This document shows, one piece after another, positions 56,350-64,000 of a stretch of DNA of 64,000 nucleotides; positions within the stretch are counted from its first letter, which is position 1; every line of letters begins with the position of its first letter. The translations under genes were made by a program, and so were the position numbers. The notes beneath the pieces were generated by a model. It had not been told where the DNA came from and made no database searches. It saw only the letters and a program-made list of their open reading frames with translations. The stretch is from Gemmatimonadota bacterium (GTDB taxonomy: Bacteria; Gemmatimonadota; Gemmatimonadetes; Gemmatimonadales; GWC2-71-9): NCBI GenBank assembly GCA_022710485.1, contig JAKLGU010000001.1:62001-126000 (forward strand), given 5' to 3'.

Positions 56350-57081
56350 TCAGCCCGTCCAGGTCGCCAGTTCGGCGCCGGTCGGGGTCACGACGCCGTA
56401 GCGATGGCCATCGAGCCACGCCCCAGGATTGAGGAACTGCCGGCCGGGAAACGGTTCGCTCAGGACGGGCCGGTGGGTGTGGCCCATCACGATGCATCCC
56501 AGCCCCGGATCCTGCGCGAGCTGGGCCTCCCCCCAGGCTCGCTGCCGCACCGACGCCGCCCGCAGGATCTCATCTTCCCGCACCGTGTTCCCGAGCGAGT
56601 GAGTCATCCGGTCCACCACCCAGAAGGCGAAGGCCGTCGGGGCGTGCTTCCACATCGTGACGAACGCCGGGTTCCTCGTGATCCGCTGCAGGAGCACCGC
56701 GGACCAGTGGGACTCGGTGACCCCGTCGCCGTGAATGGCGAGCACGCGGCGGTCGCCGACCCGCAGTTCCATCCGGACCGGCGCGAACCGCACGTCGAGG
56801 TCCCGCTCCCAGAAGTCCTCCCCCCACCGGTCGTGGTTGCCGCCCACCATGGCGACCGGCATCCGCCTCCGCACACGGCGGATCTCGGCCGCGACATGAA
56901 ACCCGACCCGGGGGATCAGCCGGCTGTAGGCGAACCAGAAATCGAAGATGTCGCCGTTGAGGAGGAGGCAGTCGCCGAGCGTGGGCGCGCGCTCGAGGAA
57001 GGCGAGGAGGGACTCCTCGACCTCGGACGGGGTGGCGCCCACGTGGGCGTCGGACAGGACGAGGAGGCGTTGACCGAACAC
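56350..57081 (-). CDS. Metallophosphoesterase, probable UDP-2,3-diacylglucosamine diphosphatase (LpxH-like)
   Basis: 243 residues from GTG 57081. This start lies five bases after a TATCTT -10 box and gives the family-like beginning FGQRLLVLSDAHVG; ATG 57129 lies upstream of that promoter. Motifs: SDAHVG, NGDIFDFW, GGNHDRW, IHGDG, MGHTHRP. Length equals that of LpxH, a lipid A enzyme. The GNHD motif instead of GNRDF is more like LpxH2/LpxG-type relatives, so the substrate is probable, not certain. Confidence 0.8.
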   Translation of the reverse strand: MFGQRLLVLSDAHVGATPSEVEESLLAFLERAPTLGDCLLLNGDIFDFWFAYSRLIPRVGFHVAAEIRRVRRRMPVAMVGGNHDRWGEDFWERDLDVRFAPVRMELRVGDRRVLAIHGDGVTESHWSAVLLQRITRNPAFVTMWKHAPTAFAFWVVDRMTHSLGNTVREDEILRAASVRQRAWGEAQLAQDPGLGCIVMGHTHRPVLSEPFPGRQFLNPGAWLDGHRYGVVTPTGAELATWTG

Positions 57082-57086
57082 GACCG

Positions 57087-57116
57087 AAGATAGGAAGCTC
57101 TCCGGCTGTCTCGCAA
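57087..57116 (-). promoter_or_regulatory. Leaderless-type promoter of the lpxH-like gene
   Basis: Minus strand: TTGCGA (57116-57111), 18 bp, TATCTT (57092-57087), then five bases to the GTG at 57081. The -35 box lies inside the palindrome at 57112-57125. Confidence 0.6.
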
Positions 57117-57125
57117 GCGCTTGCG
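57112..57125. promoter_or_regulatory. 14-bp perfect palindrome between divergent promoters, LacI-type operator candidate
   Basis: CGCAAGCGCTTGCG. The AAGCGCTT core with a central CG is the form bound by LacI/GalR-family repressors. It covers the minus-strand -35 box and ends four bases before the plus-strand -35 (57130), so one bound protein could control both genes. Confidence 0.55.
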
Positions 57126-57129
57126 GCAT

Positions 57130-57159
57130 TTGACTTTCGGCTGCGCCTTGGCCTACCTT
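57130..57159 (+). promoter_or_regulatory. Promoter of the thioesterase operon
   Basis: TTGACT (57130-57135), 18 bp, TACCTT (57154-57159). Predicted start about 57166, 19 nt before ATG 57185. Confidence 0.65.
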
Positions 57160-57184
57160 GACCCAACCCCGTCCCCGGCCGCCG

Positions 57185-57604
57185 ATGCCCATCCCCTACG
57201 TCGACACGATCGCGCGCGTCAACTACTCCGAAATCGACCAGATGGGCGTGGTGTACCATGCGCGGTACGCCGTCTGGCTCGACGTGGCGCGCACCGAGTA
57301 TCTCCGCCAGGCGGGCATGAGCTACCGGGAGCTGGAGGCGACGGGGTTGTTCCTGGTGGTCGGCGACCTCACGATGCGATACCACCGGCCCGCCCGGTAC
57401 GACGACGTGGTCAACGTCCGCTGCTGGGTTCGGGAGCTCGCCAGCCGTCGGGTCACCTTCGCCTACCGCCTCACGCACGCGGAACGCGGAACCCTGCTCG
57501 TCACCGCGGAGACGCGCATGCTGAGCCTCAATCATCAGTTCGAGCCGACGCGGCTTCCCGCCGGCGTCGCGGCGCTGCTCCACGTCACACCGGATCCGGC
57601 ATGA
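57185..57604 (+). CDS. Acyl-CoA thioesterase, YbgC/4-hydroxybenzoyl-CoA type
   Basis: 139 residues, single hot-dog domain: VNYSEIDQMGVVYHARYAVWLDVART is the active-site region with Asp before QMGVVYH. A TTG at 57158 is rejected because it sits in the -10 box. YbgC relatives cleave short-chain acyl-CoAs or act on acyl-ACP with the Tol-Pal system; the tol genes are not here. ATGA overlap with the next gene. Confidence 0.88.
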   Translation: MPIPYVDTIARVNYSEIDQMGVVYHARYAVWLDVARTEYLRQAGMSYRELEATGLFLVVGDLTMRYHRPARYDDVVNVRCWVRELASRRVTFAYRLTHAERGTLLVTAETRMLSLNHQFEPTRLPAGVAALLHVTPDPA

Positions 57605-59667
57605 GCGCGATGCGTCGGCGCCCGCGCGTGCTCGCGGTCGGCCTGGCCGTGCTCCTCGCCGGCGCGGCGCCGCTCGCCGCGCAAAGTGCCGCGGTGGTGG
57701 AGGCGCTCGCCCCGCTCCTGCAGGCGCAGGACTCGCGGCAATACGCCGCCGGCCCCCTCGAGGCAGGCACCCTCTCGCCGGAACCGATTGTGCGGCGCGT
57801 CGCCGCGCTGTCGCTTGGCCGGATCGGGGACCTGCGCGGAACCGCGCTGCTGGTGCCGATGCTGCAGGACCAGGATTCGACCATTCACCCCGCGGTGGCG
57901 TTCGCGCTCGGGCTGCTGCGCGACACGGCGGCGGTCACGCCGCTGTCGGATCGCCTCTCGTCCATGCCGCCCCCCACCCTCGAGACCGCGCGGGAAATCG
58001 TCACCGCGCTGGCCAGGATCGGTGGCCCGTCCGCGGCCGACCTGCTCACGCGGGTCCTGACCGGCACGGCCAACCTCTCGATCGCGCAGTACCCGGAAGT
58101 CCTGGTGCGCCAGGCGGCCATCGAGTCGTGGCGGCTCGGCCCCCTCAGCCCGACCCGGCAGCTCATTTCCCTGGCGCAGACCGACGACGACGAGTTGCGG
58201 TGGCGTGTCATCTTCGCGCTCGGCCAGCTTCGCGAGCCGGCCGCCGGCCCCGCCCTCCTGGGCGCGCTGCAGGACAAGCACCCCCTCGTGCGACTCTACT
58301 CCGCCAAGGCACTGACAGCCCCCTACGCGGCGGCGGCCGGCCTGGACGCGGGGAGCGTCATCCAGCTTCTGGTCCGCGGCACGCGCGACGAGAACACCAG
58401 CGTCCGCATCAACTCGCTCCGATCGCTGGGCACGTACGGACGGCCCGCGGTCGCCGACCAGATCGTGTCCCAGCTTTCCGACCCCGTGGCGAACATCCCG
58501 GTGGAGGCCGCCTCCGCCGTGGCGCAGTCGGGCGGGGCGGTCGCGGTGGCCCAGCTGTCACGGGTCGTGCGGGAGGGCAAGGGCAGCTTCGCCCTCCAGC
58601 AGGAGGCGCTGCTCGGCCTGGCGCGGATCAGCCCCGATTCGTTCCGGGCGCTCTCCGGTGCCTGGACCTCGAGCGCGCGGTGGCCGGAGCGCGCCACCGC
58701 CGCCGAGGGATGGGGCTGGGTGGCCCCCGGCCCCGACGTCAGCCATCCGGACTTCTTCGCCGACCCGGATGGGCGCGTCGCCGCGGCGGCGTTGCAGGGT
58801 TGGGTACAGGCGGTACAGGGCCCGGACCCGGCGCTCCTCGCCGCCGCGCGCCGCCTCCTGGCGCATCAGGACGTCGGGGTGCGCACGCTGGCGGCCGAGA
58901 CGATCGCCCGCGCACCACTCAGTACGGACCTCGCTCCACTCAGCGCCGCTTTCCAGCGGGCGGCCGGGGACTCCGTGCCGGACGCCGCAATCGCCTCGCT
59001 GCTCGCGCTGCGATCCCTGGCGAGCGCATCCGACGAGGACGCCGCCGAGGTCGCGCGGCAATTCCTGGCCCTCAGTGCCCGACCGCTGAACTATGTCGTC
59101 CGGCTCTGGGCCGAGTCCGCCTGGCCGGCGGCGGCGCAGCGGTGGGGGCCCGCCTTTCCGATCCAGACCGGCAGGACGATCGAGGACTACCGCGAGATCG
59201 CGCGGCGGTTCGTCGCCGTGCCCGAATCACCGGACGCCTATCCGCACGTCTTCATCGAGACCGACCAGCGAGGCGTGATCGAGGTGGAGCTGTTCGGGCC
59301 GGAGGCGCCGCTCACCGTCGTGAACTTCCTGACGCTGGTGGACCGACGCTTCTTCGACCGGGGCCGCTGGCAGCGAGTCATCCCCGACGTTGTTGCACGG
59401 GACGGAGATCCCCGCGGCGACGGATGGGGCGGGCCGGGGTACGCGATCCGGGATGAGATCAACCAGCGTCGCTTCGACGGGTTCGTGCTGGCCATGGGGT
59501 TGTCGGGCCCCGATACCGGAGGGAGCCAGTGGTTTCTCACCCTCGGGCAACAGCCGCAGCTCGATGGCAGGTATACGATCTTCGGCCGGGTGGTGGGCAC
59601 GCCGGCCACGCTCCTTCGGGTGACCGAGGGCGACCAGATTCGCCTGGTCCGGCGATCAAGTCCTTGA
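57601..59667 (+). CDS. Exported HEAT-repeat protein with C-terminal cyclophilin domain
   Basis: 688 residues. Signal peptide (ending APLAAQS), about 500 residues of HEAT-like helical repeats (VRRVAALSLGRIGDLRGTALL; LRWRVIFALGQLREPAAGPALL; VRINSLRSLG), and a cyclophilin-type peptidyl-prolyl isomerase domain (about 545-688: VIEVELFGPEAPLTVVNFLTL; GDPRGDGWGGPGYAIRDE; GSQWFLTLG). It probably assists folding of envelope proteins, with the HEAT solenoid as a binding scaffold; the role is inferred. The second-start ATG 57610 is an alternative. Confidence 0.85.
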   Translation: MSAMRRRPRVLAVGLAVLLAGAAPLAAQSAAVVEALAPLLQAQDSRQYAAGPLEAGTLSPEPIVRRVAALSLGRIGDLRGTALLVPMLQDQDSTIHPAVAFALGLLRDTAAVTPLSDRLSSMPPPTLETAREIVTALARIGGPSAADLLTRVLTGTANLSIAQYPEVLVRQAAIESWRLGPLSPTRQLISLAQTDDDELRWRVIFALGQLREPAAGPALLGALQDKHPLVRLYSAKALTAPYAAAAGLDAGSVIQLLVRGTRDENTSVRINSLRSLGTYGRPAVADQIVSQLSDPVANIPVEAASAVAQSGGAVAVAQLSRVVREGKGSFALQQEALLGLARISPDSFRALSGAWTSSARWPERATAAEGWGWVAPGPDVSHPDFFADPDGRVAAAALQGWVQAVQGPDPALLAAARRLLAHQDVGVRTLAAETIARAPLSTDLAPLSAAFQRAAGDSVPDAAIASLLALRSLASASDEDAAEVARQFLALSARPLNYVVRLWAESAWPAAAQRWGPAFPIQTGRTIEDYREIARRFVAVPESPDAYPHVFIETDQRGVIEVELFGPEAPLTVVNFLTLVDRRFFDRGRWQRVIPDVVARDGDPRGDGWGGPGYAIRDEINQRRFDGFVLAMGLSGPDTGGSQWFLTLGQQPQLDGRYTIFGRVVGTPATLLRVTEGDQIRLVRRSSP

Positions 59668-59688
59668 CCTGACTGGCGATAAACCACG

Positions 59689-60393
59689 ATGCCACAACAC
59701 TTTCGGCTTGACCGCCTGAGCCGGTTTCTCTATCTTTGCCTGATGGCGGCCTGCGCGAAGCCGGCCGCCACGATCGCACCCGGGGCGATGCCCTCGATGA
59801 GCGCTGAGGAAGCGGGCCGCTGGGCGGATGGCACCGCACCGACAGGGCATCAGGTCACCCGGTTCCGCTGGCTCTTCAACAACGGCGAGGCTTCCGTCGG
59901 AGGGTTGGGCAGCGCGCGCGTGGCGGGGCCGGATTCGATGCGGTTCGACATCGCGGGGCCGTGGGGCATCGGGGGAGCGGCGGCAATGGTCATCGGCGAC
60001 CGGGCCCAGTGGGTGCAGCCGCCCGACGTCATCGCCCAGCTCATCCCCAGCTACCCGCTGATGTGGGCGATGTTCGGCGTCATGCGGCCGCCGCCGCCTG
60101 GTGCCCGCGTCCGGGGCACCCAGCAGGGCGGGAGGACGGCGCTGGAATGGGTGCAGGGCGCCGACACCGTCCGGTACGCCTGGTTGGCTTCCGGCCCAGG
60201 TACGGTGCAGGCCCAGTGGCAGCGCGCGGGGATCACGATGGGATTGGTGGAGACTCGCCTCGACGCCGATGGAGCACCGGTCTCCGCTCGGCTCACCGTA
60301 CCCTCAGTACCGGCCAGACTGGACCTCACGATTGTCGCTGATTCGAGCGCGCCGCCGTTCCCGCCTTCCGTCTGGGCGCCGCCTGCTCCTTAG
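59689..60393 (+). CDS. Predicted lipoprotein, LolB/DUF4292-like
   Basis: 234 residues from ATG 59689: signal with lipobox LMAAC (Cys20), then a beta-rich domain (VTRFRWLFNNGEASVGG; SMRFDIAGPWG; VRYAWLASGPGTVQAQW) of the LolA/LolB type. A good promoter (TTGACC 59708-59713, 17 bp, TATCTT 59731-59736) lies inside the signal-peptide codons, six bases before an in-frame ATG at 59743. That shorter start would remove the signal. The lipobox makes the long form more likely. Confidence 0.65.
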   Translation: MPQHFRLDRLSRFLYLCLMAACAKPAATIAPGAMPSMSAEEAGRWADGTAPTGHQVTRFRWLFNNGEASVGGLGSARVAGPDSMRFDIAGPWGIGGAAAMVIGDRAQWVQPPDVIAQLIPSYPLMWAMFGVMRPPPPGARVRGTQQGGRTALEWVQGADTVRYAWLASGPGTVQAQWQRAGITMGLVETRLDADGAPVSARLTVPSVPARLDLTIVADSSAPPFPPSVWAPPAP

Positions 60394-60877
60394 CCTGCCG
60401 CTGCTGGCGGGGTGCTGGTACGGCTTTGCGGGGGGCGGGCTGCCGGCGGACATCAAGACGGTCGCCGTGCTGCCGTTCGACAACCTCACGACGGAGCCGG
60501 CGCTCACCCAGGAGGTGAACGTCGCGGTGAATGCCGCGATGCAGGGCCGCCTGGGGCTTCGTTCGTCCGGCGAATCCACGGCGGACGCCGTGGTGCGGGG
60601 CGCCATCACGCGCTACGAGCCCGACCTGCCGGTGGCGTACACCAGCGGAGGCGTCACGAACGAGGCCGGCAACGAGAACGTGACGGTGACGCAGCGTGCG
60701 CTGCAGATGACGCTGAACATCGAGATCCTCGACCAGCGCACGGGCAAGCCCCTCTGGCAGCGGAAGGGGCTCATCGTCGAGGCGAACTACGACGCCGGCC
60801 AGGAGTCGGTGGGACGCGAGCGGGCCCTGGAGAAACTGGTCACCGACATCGTGGATGGAGCGCAATCACAATGGTAA
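60332..60877 (+). CDS. lptE: LptE-like LPS-assembly lipoprotein
   Basis: 181 residues from TTG 60332, the only in-frame start that gives a lipoprotein signal (RRLLLSLPLLAGCWYGF). It overlaps the previous gene by 62 bp. The KTVAVLPFDNLTTEPALTQEVNVAVNAAMQGRLGL segment and QMTLNIEILDQRTGKPLWQRKG follow the LptE/LPS-assembly (DUF799-like) pattern. LptE plugs the LptD barrel that inserts LPS in the outer membrane. Start confidence is moderate. Confidence 0.75.
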   Translation: MSLIRARRRSRLPSGRRLLLSLPLLAGCWYGFAGGGLPADIKTVAVLPFDNLTTEPALTQEVNVAVNAAMQGRLGLRSSGESTADAVVRGAITRYEPDLPVAYTSGGVTNEAGNENVTVTQRALQMTLNIEILDQRTGKPLWQRKGLIVEANYDAGQESVGRERALEKLVTDIVDGAQSQW

Positions 60878-61239
60878 CTGGCGCATCGAACCGACGCGGA
60901 TCGAGCTCGACAGGCTGCCTGCTGACGCTGCTGCTCTTCTCCGCGGCCCTCTACTACGGCATCAACATCGGCGAAGTGTACTGGCGCTTCTACCAGTACC
61001 AGGACGAGATGCGCTCGCAGGCGCGGCTGGCGCCGAGCCTGACCGACGGCGTCATTCGCCGCCGACTGCTCCTCACGGTGGACCGCCTCGGCCTGCCGGC
61101 GGAAGCGCAGAAGATCCAGATCAAGCGGACGGCCCGCCCTCGCCAGATCACCATCGAAAGCGAGTACGCGGAGGAGGTCAGCCTTCCGCTCTTCAAGCAC
61201 ACCTTCCGCTTCCGCCCCAACGCCATCGAGGGGCTCTGA
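60871..61239 (+). CDS. Small membrane-anchored protein (DUF4845-like)
   Basis: 122 residues: one N-terminal membrane helix (TGCLLTLLLFSAALYYGINIG), then an extracytoplasmic alpha/beta domain (DGVIRRRLLLTVDRLGLPAEAQKIQIKRT; RQITIESEYAEEVSLP). Resembles DUF4845 in layout; function unknown. The ATG lies inside the last codons of lptE. Confidence 0.65.
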   Translation: MVTGASNRRGSSSTGCLLTLLLFSAALYYGINIGEVYWRFYQYQDEMRSQARLAPSLTDGVIRRRLLLTVDRLGLPAEAQKIQIKRTARPRQITIESEYAEEVSLPLFKHTFRFRPNAIEGL

Positions 61240-61243
61240 CCGC

Positions 61244-62515
61244 GTGACGTTTGACGCGACACCCGTCCTGGCGGCGGTTGCGGGAGGGACCGGGCACGAC
61301 ATTCCCGCCTTCCTCCTCACCCTGGCCGCCATCCTTGTCGGCGCGAAGCTGTTCGGTGAACTCGCCGAGCGGATCGGCCAGCCCGCCGTCCTCGGCGAGC
61401 TGGTGGCCGGGGTGCTCCTCGGCTCGAGCGCGCTCGGCGTCATCCCCGCCGCCGGCCCGACCGCCGAAGTCATCACGATCCTCGCCGAGCTCGGCGTCCT
61501 CATCCTGCTCTTCGAGATCGGGCTCGAAACCGATCTCCGGGAAATGCGCCGTGTGGGAAGCTCCGCGGTGGCCGTGGCCGGGGTGGGGGTCGTCCTGCCG
61601 TTCCTGGCCGGGTACCTCTACTGGTCGAACGTGCCGCACGGCATGGGGGACCCGACAACCCTCTCGACTGCGGCGGTCTTCATCGGGGCCGCGCTCACCG
61701 CGACCTCGGTGGGCATCACGGCCCGCGTGCTTTCCGACCTGTCGAGCCTGGGCTCCACGGAAGGGCGGATCATCATCGGCGCCGCGGTGCTGGACGACGT
61801 CCTCGGGCTCGTCATCCTCACCGTCGTGTCCGGCATCGCCGCGGGCGGGTCGGTGTCCCCGTACGGCGTGGCCCGGATCCTCGCGGTGGCGGTCGGCTTC
61901 CTCGTGGTGGCGATCGCCATCGGCGGCTGGGTGGCCCCGAGGCTGTTCACCGTCGTCGCGCGCATGAAGGATTCGTACGCCACCCCGATCATCGCGCTCG
62001 CGCTCAGCTTCGGCCTGGCCGCGCTGGCCGACCTGGCGGGATCGGCGCTGATCATGGGCGCCTTCGCCGCGGGGATCATCTTCGCGCGGACCGAGCAGGC
62101 CAACGCCATCGAGCACCGGGTCCGCCCCGTGGGCGCCCTCCTGACGCCGATCTTCTTCGTGAGCGTGGGGAGTTCCCTCGACGTCAACCTCCTCAACCCG
62201 ATGCGCCCAGGCGGCGCCTCGCTCCTGCTCGTGGCGCTCGGACTCACCGCCCTGGCCATTCTCGGCAAGGTGGCGGCCGGCTATGCCGCCCCCTGGGCCA
62301 GGTTCCGCCGTCTGGCCGTGGGGGTCGGGATGGTGCCGCGCGGCGAGGTCGGCCTCATCTTCGCCGACGTCGGACGCCGCTCCGGCCTCCTCACCGACGA
62401 CGTCTTCAGCGTCGTGCTGCTCATGGTGATGGGCACCACCTTCGTGGCGCCGCCGCTCCTCAAGCTCCTCTTCCGGGGCGAGCCGTCGGGAGCCACTCCC
62501 GAGCCGGCCCGCTGA
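61244..62515 (+). CDS. CPA2-family cation:proton antiporter
   Basis: 423 residues, about 12 helices, no cytosolic RCK domain (KefB/C would be about 600). [20 protein letters not shown], the paired acids in [13 protein letters not shown] and [12 protein letters not shown] are typical of Kef/NapA-type exchangers. The transported cation (Na+ or K+) is unclear. GTG start. Its stop overlaps the CTG start of rfaE2. Confidence 0.88.
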   Translation: MTFDATPVLAAVAGGTGHDIPAFLLTLAAILVGAKLFGELAERIGQPAVLGELVAGVLLGSSALGVIPAAGPTAEVITILAELGVLILLFEIGLETDLREMRRVGSSAVAVAGVGVVLPFLAGYLYWSNVPHGMGDPTTLSTAAVFIGAALTATSVGITARVLSDLSSLGSTEGRIIIGAAVLDDVLGLVILTVVSGIAAGGSVSPYGVARILAVAVGFLVVAIAIGGWVAPRLFTVVARMKDSYATPIIALALSFGLAALADLAGSALIMGAFAAGIIFARTEQANAIEHRVRPVGALLTPIFFVSVGSSLDVNLLNPMRPGGASLLLVALGLTALAILGKVAAGYAAPWARFRRLAVGVGMVPRGEVGLIFADVGRRSGLLTDDVFSVVLLMVMGTTFVAPPLLKLLFRGEPSGATPEPAR

Positions 62516-62988
62516 ACACCGCCGTCAAGTTCCGGACCCGCGCGGCGGCGCTCGACTGGCGGCATGCGCAGTCGGGGACCGTGGTGTTCACCAACGGCGT
62601 GTTCGACCTGCTGCACCCCGGCCACCTCGCGCTGCTCGAGGCGGCGCGGGCCGAGGGCGACGCGCTCGTGGTCGGCGTCAACTCGGACGCCTCGGTCCGC
62701 CGTCTCGGGAAGTCCCCCGACCGCCCGATCGTCCCCGAAGCGGCGCGCGCCCGGATGCTCGCCGGGTTCGCCGCCGTGGACTGCGTGGTCCTCTTCGACG
62801 AGGACACCCCGCTCGCCCTGGTCCAGGCGCTCAGCCCCGACGTGCTGGTCAAGGGAGCGGACTACAGCCGCGCGCAGATCGTCGGCGCCGACTTCGTGGA
62901 GGCGCGCGGCGGACGGGTCGTGCGCGTGCAGCTCGTGCCCGACCAATCAACTACTCGCCTCGTGGAGCGCCTGCGTGCCTCGCCCTGA
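62512..62988 (+). CDS. rfaE2: D-glycero-beta-D-manno-heptose 1-phosphate adenylyltransferase, probable CTG start
   Basis: 158 residues if translated from CTG 62512 (CTGA overlap with the antiporter stop). GTG 62581 would delete the conserved N-terminal helix ([14 protein letters not shown]) and start within the first beta-strand. No ATG, GTG or TTG lies in between or for 110 bp upstream in this frame. Nucleotidyltransferase motifs [15 protein letters not shown] and NSDASVRRL define the HldE C-terminal domain. It activates heptose-1-P to ADP-heptose for LPS core. The kinase partner (RfaE1) is not here. Confidence 0.9.
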   Translation: MNTAVKFRTRAAALDWRHAQSGTVVFTNGVFDLLHPGHLALLEAARAEGDALVVGVNSDASVRRLGKSPDRPIVPEAARARMLAGFAAVDCVVLFDEDTPLALVQALSPDVLVKGADYSRAQIVGADFVEARGGRVVRVQLVPDQSTTRLVERLRASP

Positions 62989-63685
62989 CGGTCGATCGAA
63001 CGACGAACTCCGCCCGCTCGTGCTCGAGCGCGGAGCCAATCCCTACGCCGAAGGATCGTGCCTGGTCCGCGCGGGCGGCACGCTGGTCCACTGCACGGCG
63101 AGCGTCGAGGCCGGGGTGCCCTCCTGGCGGCGCGGGTCGGGGCAGGGCTGGGTGACCGCCGAGTACGCCATGCTGCCGCGCGCCACGAGCGAGCGTACCT
63201 CGCGGGAGCGGAACGGTCCCGGCGGGCGGACCCAGGAGATCCAGCGCCTGATCGGCCGGTCGCTCCGGGCGGCGATGGGGACGATGGCGTTCGGCGAGTA
63301 CACCATCCGTGTCGACTGCGACGTCCTCCAGGCCGACGGAGGCACCCGGACGGCGAGCATCACGGGCGCCTGCGTCGCGCTCGCCGACGCGACGGCGTGG
63401 CTGTCGCGAACGACGGGGGTGCCGGATCCGTTCGGCTGCCTCGTGGCCGCGGTGTCGGTGGGTGTCGTGGAGGGAGAGGTGCGCCTGGACCTCGCCTACC
63501 TCGAGGACAAGGAAGCGGGCGTAGACGCGAACTTCGTGATGCTCGAGCCGGACCGGTTCGTGGAGGTGCAGGGGACCGGCGAGGCGGGGACCTTCAGCCG
63601 GACGGAGCTGGACAGCCTCCTGGCGTACGGGGAGCGGGGCATCGCCCGGCTCTTCGCCCTGCAGCGGAAGGCGCTCGGGCGGTGA
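62975..63685 (+). CDS. rph: Ribonuclease PH
   Basis: 236 residues from GTG 62975, overlapping rfaE2 by 14 bp. [13 protein letters not shown] is the typical start; [29 protein letters not shown] and [19 protein letters not shown] are core motifs. A phosphorolytic 3' exonuclease that trims tRNA precursors. GTGA overlap with rdgB. Confidence 0.96.
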   Translation: MPRPDGRSNDELRPLVLERGANPYAEGSCLVRAGGTLVHCTASVEAGVPSWRRGSGQGWVTAEYAMLPRATSERTSRERNGPGGRTQEIQRLIGRSLRAAMGTMAFGEYTIRVDCDVLQADGGTRTASITGACVALADATAWLSRTTGVPDPFGCLVAAVSVGVVEGEVRLDLAYLEDKEAGVDANFVMLEPDRFVEVQGTGEAGTFSRTELDSLLAYGERGIARLFALQRKALGR

Positions 63686-64000
63686 AGCTCCTGGTGGCCA
63701 CGCGGAGTGCAGGCAAGCAGCGCGAGGTCCGGCGCCTCCTGGCGGATTCGGGGCTCGACCTCGTCTTTCCCGAGGATATCAACCTCTTCGAGGACCCGGC
63801 CGAGGAGTTGCTCGAGAACAGCGACAGCTTCCGGGCCAACGCCCGGGCCAAGGCGGAGCACTTCGCCAAGCGTTCAGGACTCCCGACCGTGGCCGATGAT
63901 TCCGGGCTCGAGGTGTTCTACCTCGGCGGCGCCCCGGGCACGCGCTCGAAGCGGTGGGCGGGCGCCACGGGGACGGCGGCGGACGTGGACGCCGCCAATA
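63682..64000 (+). CDS. rdgB: XTP/dITP diphosphatase, truncated by the window end
   Basis: 106 N-terminal residues of a HAM1/RdgB nucleotide-sanitising enzyme. LLVATRSAGKQREVRRLL is the substrate loop and VADDSGLEV carries the catalytic Asp; GGAPGTRSKRWAG follows. GTG start in a GTGA overlap with rph, a common gene pair. About 90 residues should continue past 64000. Confidence 0.95.
   Translation, partial: MKLLVATRSAGKQREVRRLLADSGLDLVFPEDINLFEDPAEELLENSDSFRANARAKAEHFAKRSGLPTVADDSGLEVFYLGGAPGTRSKRWAGATGTAADVDAAN

Noticed and set aside
57158..57184. TTG start for the thioesterase
   Set aside because: The codon lies within the -10 box TACCTT; ATG 57185 gives the normal family N-terminus.

Overview
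This is 64 kb of densely packed, high-GC bacterial chromosome. It carries almost only housekeeping and envelope genes and no sign of phage, insertion sequences, plasmid functions or CRISPR. The organism is a diderm that makes LPS: it has an LptE-like lipoprotein, an LpxH-type phosphatase, HldE/RfaE2-type heptose activation, several beta-barrel proteins, and a TolC/adaptor/RND set. It charges tRNA(Gln/Asn) through GatCAB and carries bshA (bacillithiol). It encodes a MurA with Asp in place of the catalytic Cys, and it has a selenocysteine tRNA. GC content, gene content and the Bat, Gat and LPS combination fit Gemmatimonadota best. That assignment is an inference from general knowledge; no search was run.

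Layout. 1-4.1 kb: the end of a BatA-like gene, then BatB-BatC and BatD-BatE fusion proteins. 4.1-11.1 kb: mutL-miaA-bshA-uppP-birA-coaX-ubiA, mostly with overlapping stops and starts. 11.2-13.5 kb: small membrane proteins, a lipoprotein and a secreted beta-barrel/NlpC-P60 protein. A convergent gene (13.5-14.5 kb) looks like a secreted copper-protein relative. 14.5-16.9 kb: groES-groEL behind two CIRCE-like operators and ended by a clear terminator. 16.9-23.9 kb: a small secreted protein, a His-rich secreted protein and a CusCBA-type copper/silver efflux set. 24-28 kb: a porin-like protein, then a minus-strand operon (roadblock/LC7, GDP-mannose pyrophosphorylase, GlmU-like protein, metallo-beta-lactamase-fold hydrolase). 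28-36.6 kb: lipoprotein, serS, orphan histidine kinase, pcrA, gatCAB. 36.6-40.7 kb: a minus-strand group with a zinc-dependent phospholipase C homologue, then murA and an outer-membrane protein.

40.8-53.6 kb: pgeF, a structured leader with promoter and terminator, then nusA-ylxQ-infB-rbfA-truB-ribF-secD-secF-tatD, followed by fhs and ridA. 54 kb: selC (tRNA-Sec). 54.1-64 kb: lipid kinase, DUF5683 protein, murI, divergent lpxH-like and thioesterase genes around a 14-bp palindrome, a HEAT-cyclophilin protein, LolB-like and LptE-like lipoproteins, a CPA2 antiporter, rfaE2, rph and the start of rdgB.

Two habits recur. Genes overlap through ATGA, GTGA, TGATG and apparently CTGA junctions; truB and rfaE2 seem to use CTG starts. 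Several first-in-operon genes have a TTGnnn-N17/18-TAnnnT promoter whose -10 box lies only 5-10 nt from the start codon, which suggests leaderless mRNAs. I found no clearly new multi-gene defence or mobile system. The best leads are regulatory (the nusA leader, dual CIRCE, the palindrome at 57.1 kb, CTG starts), selC, and several fused or unusual envelope proteins.
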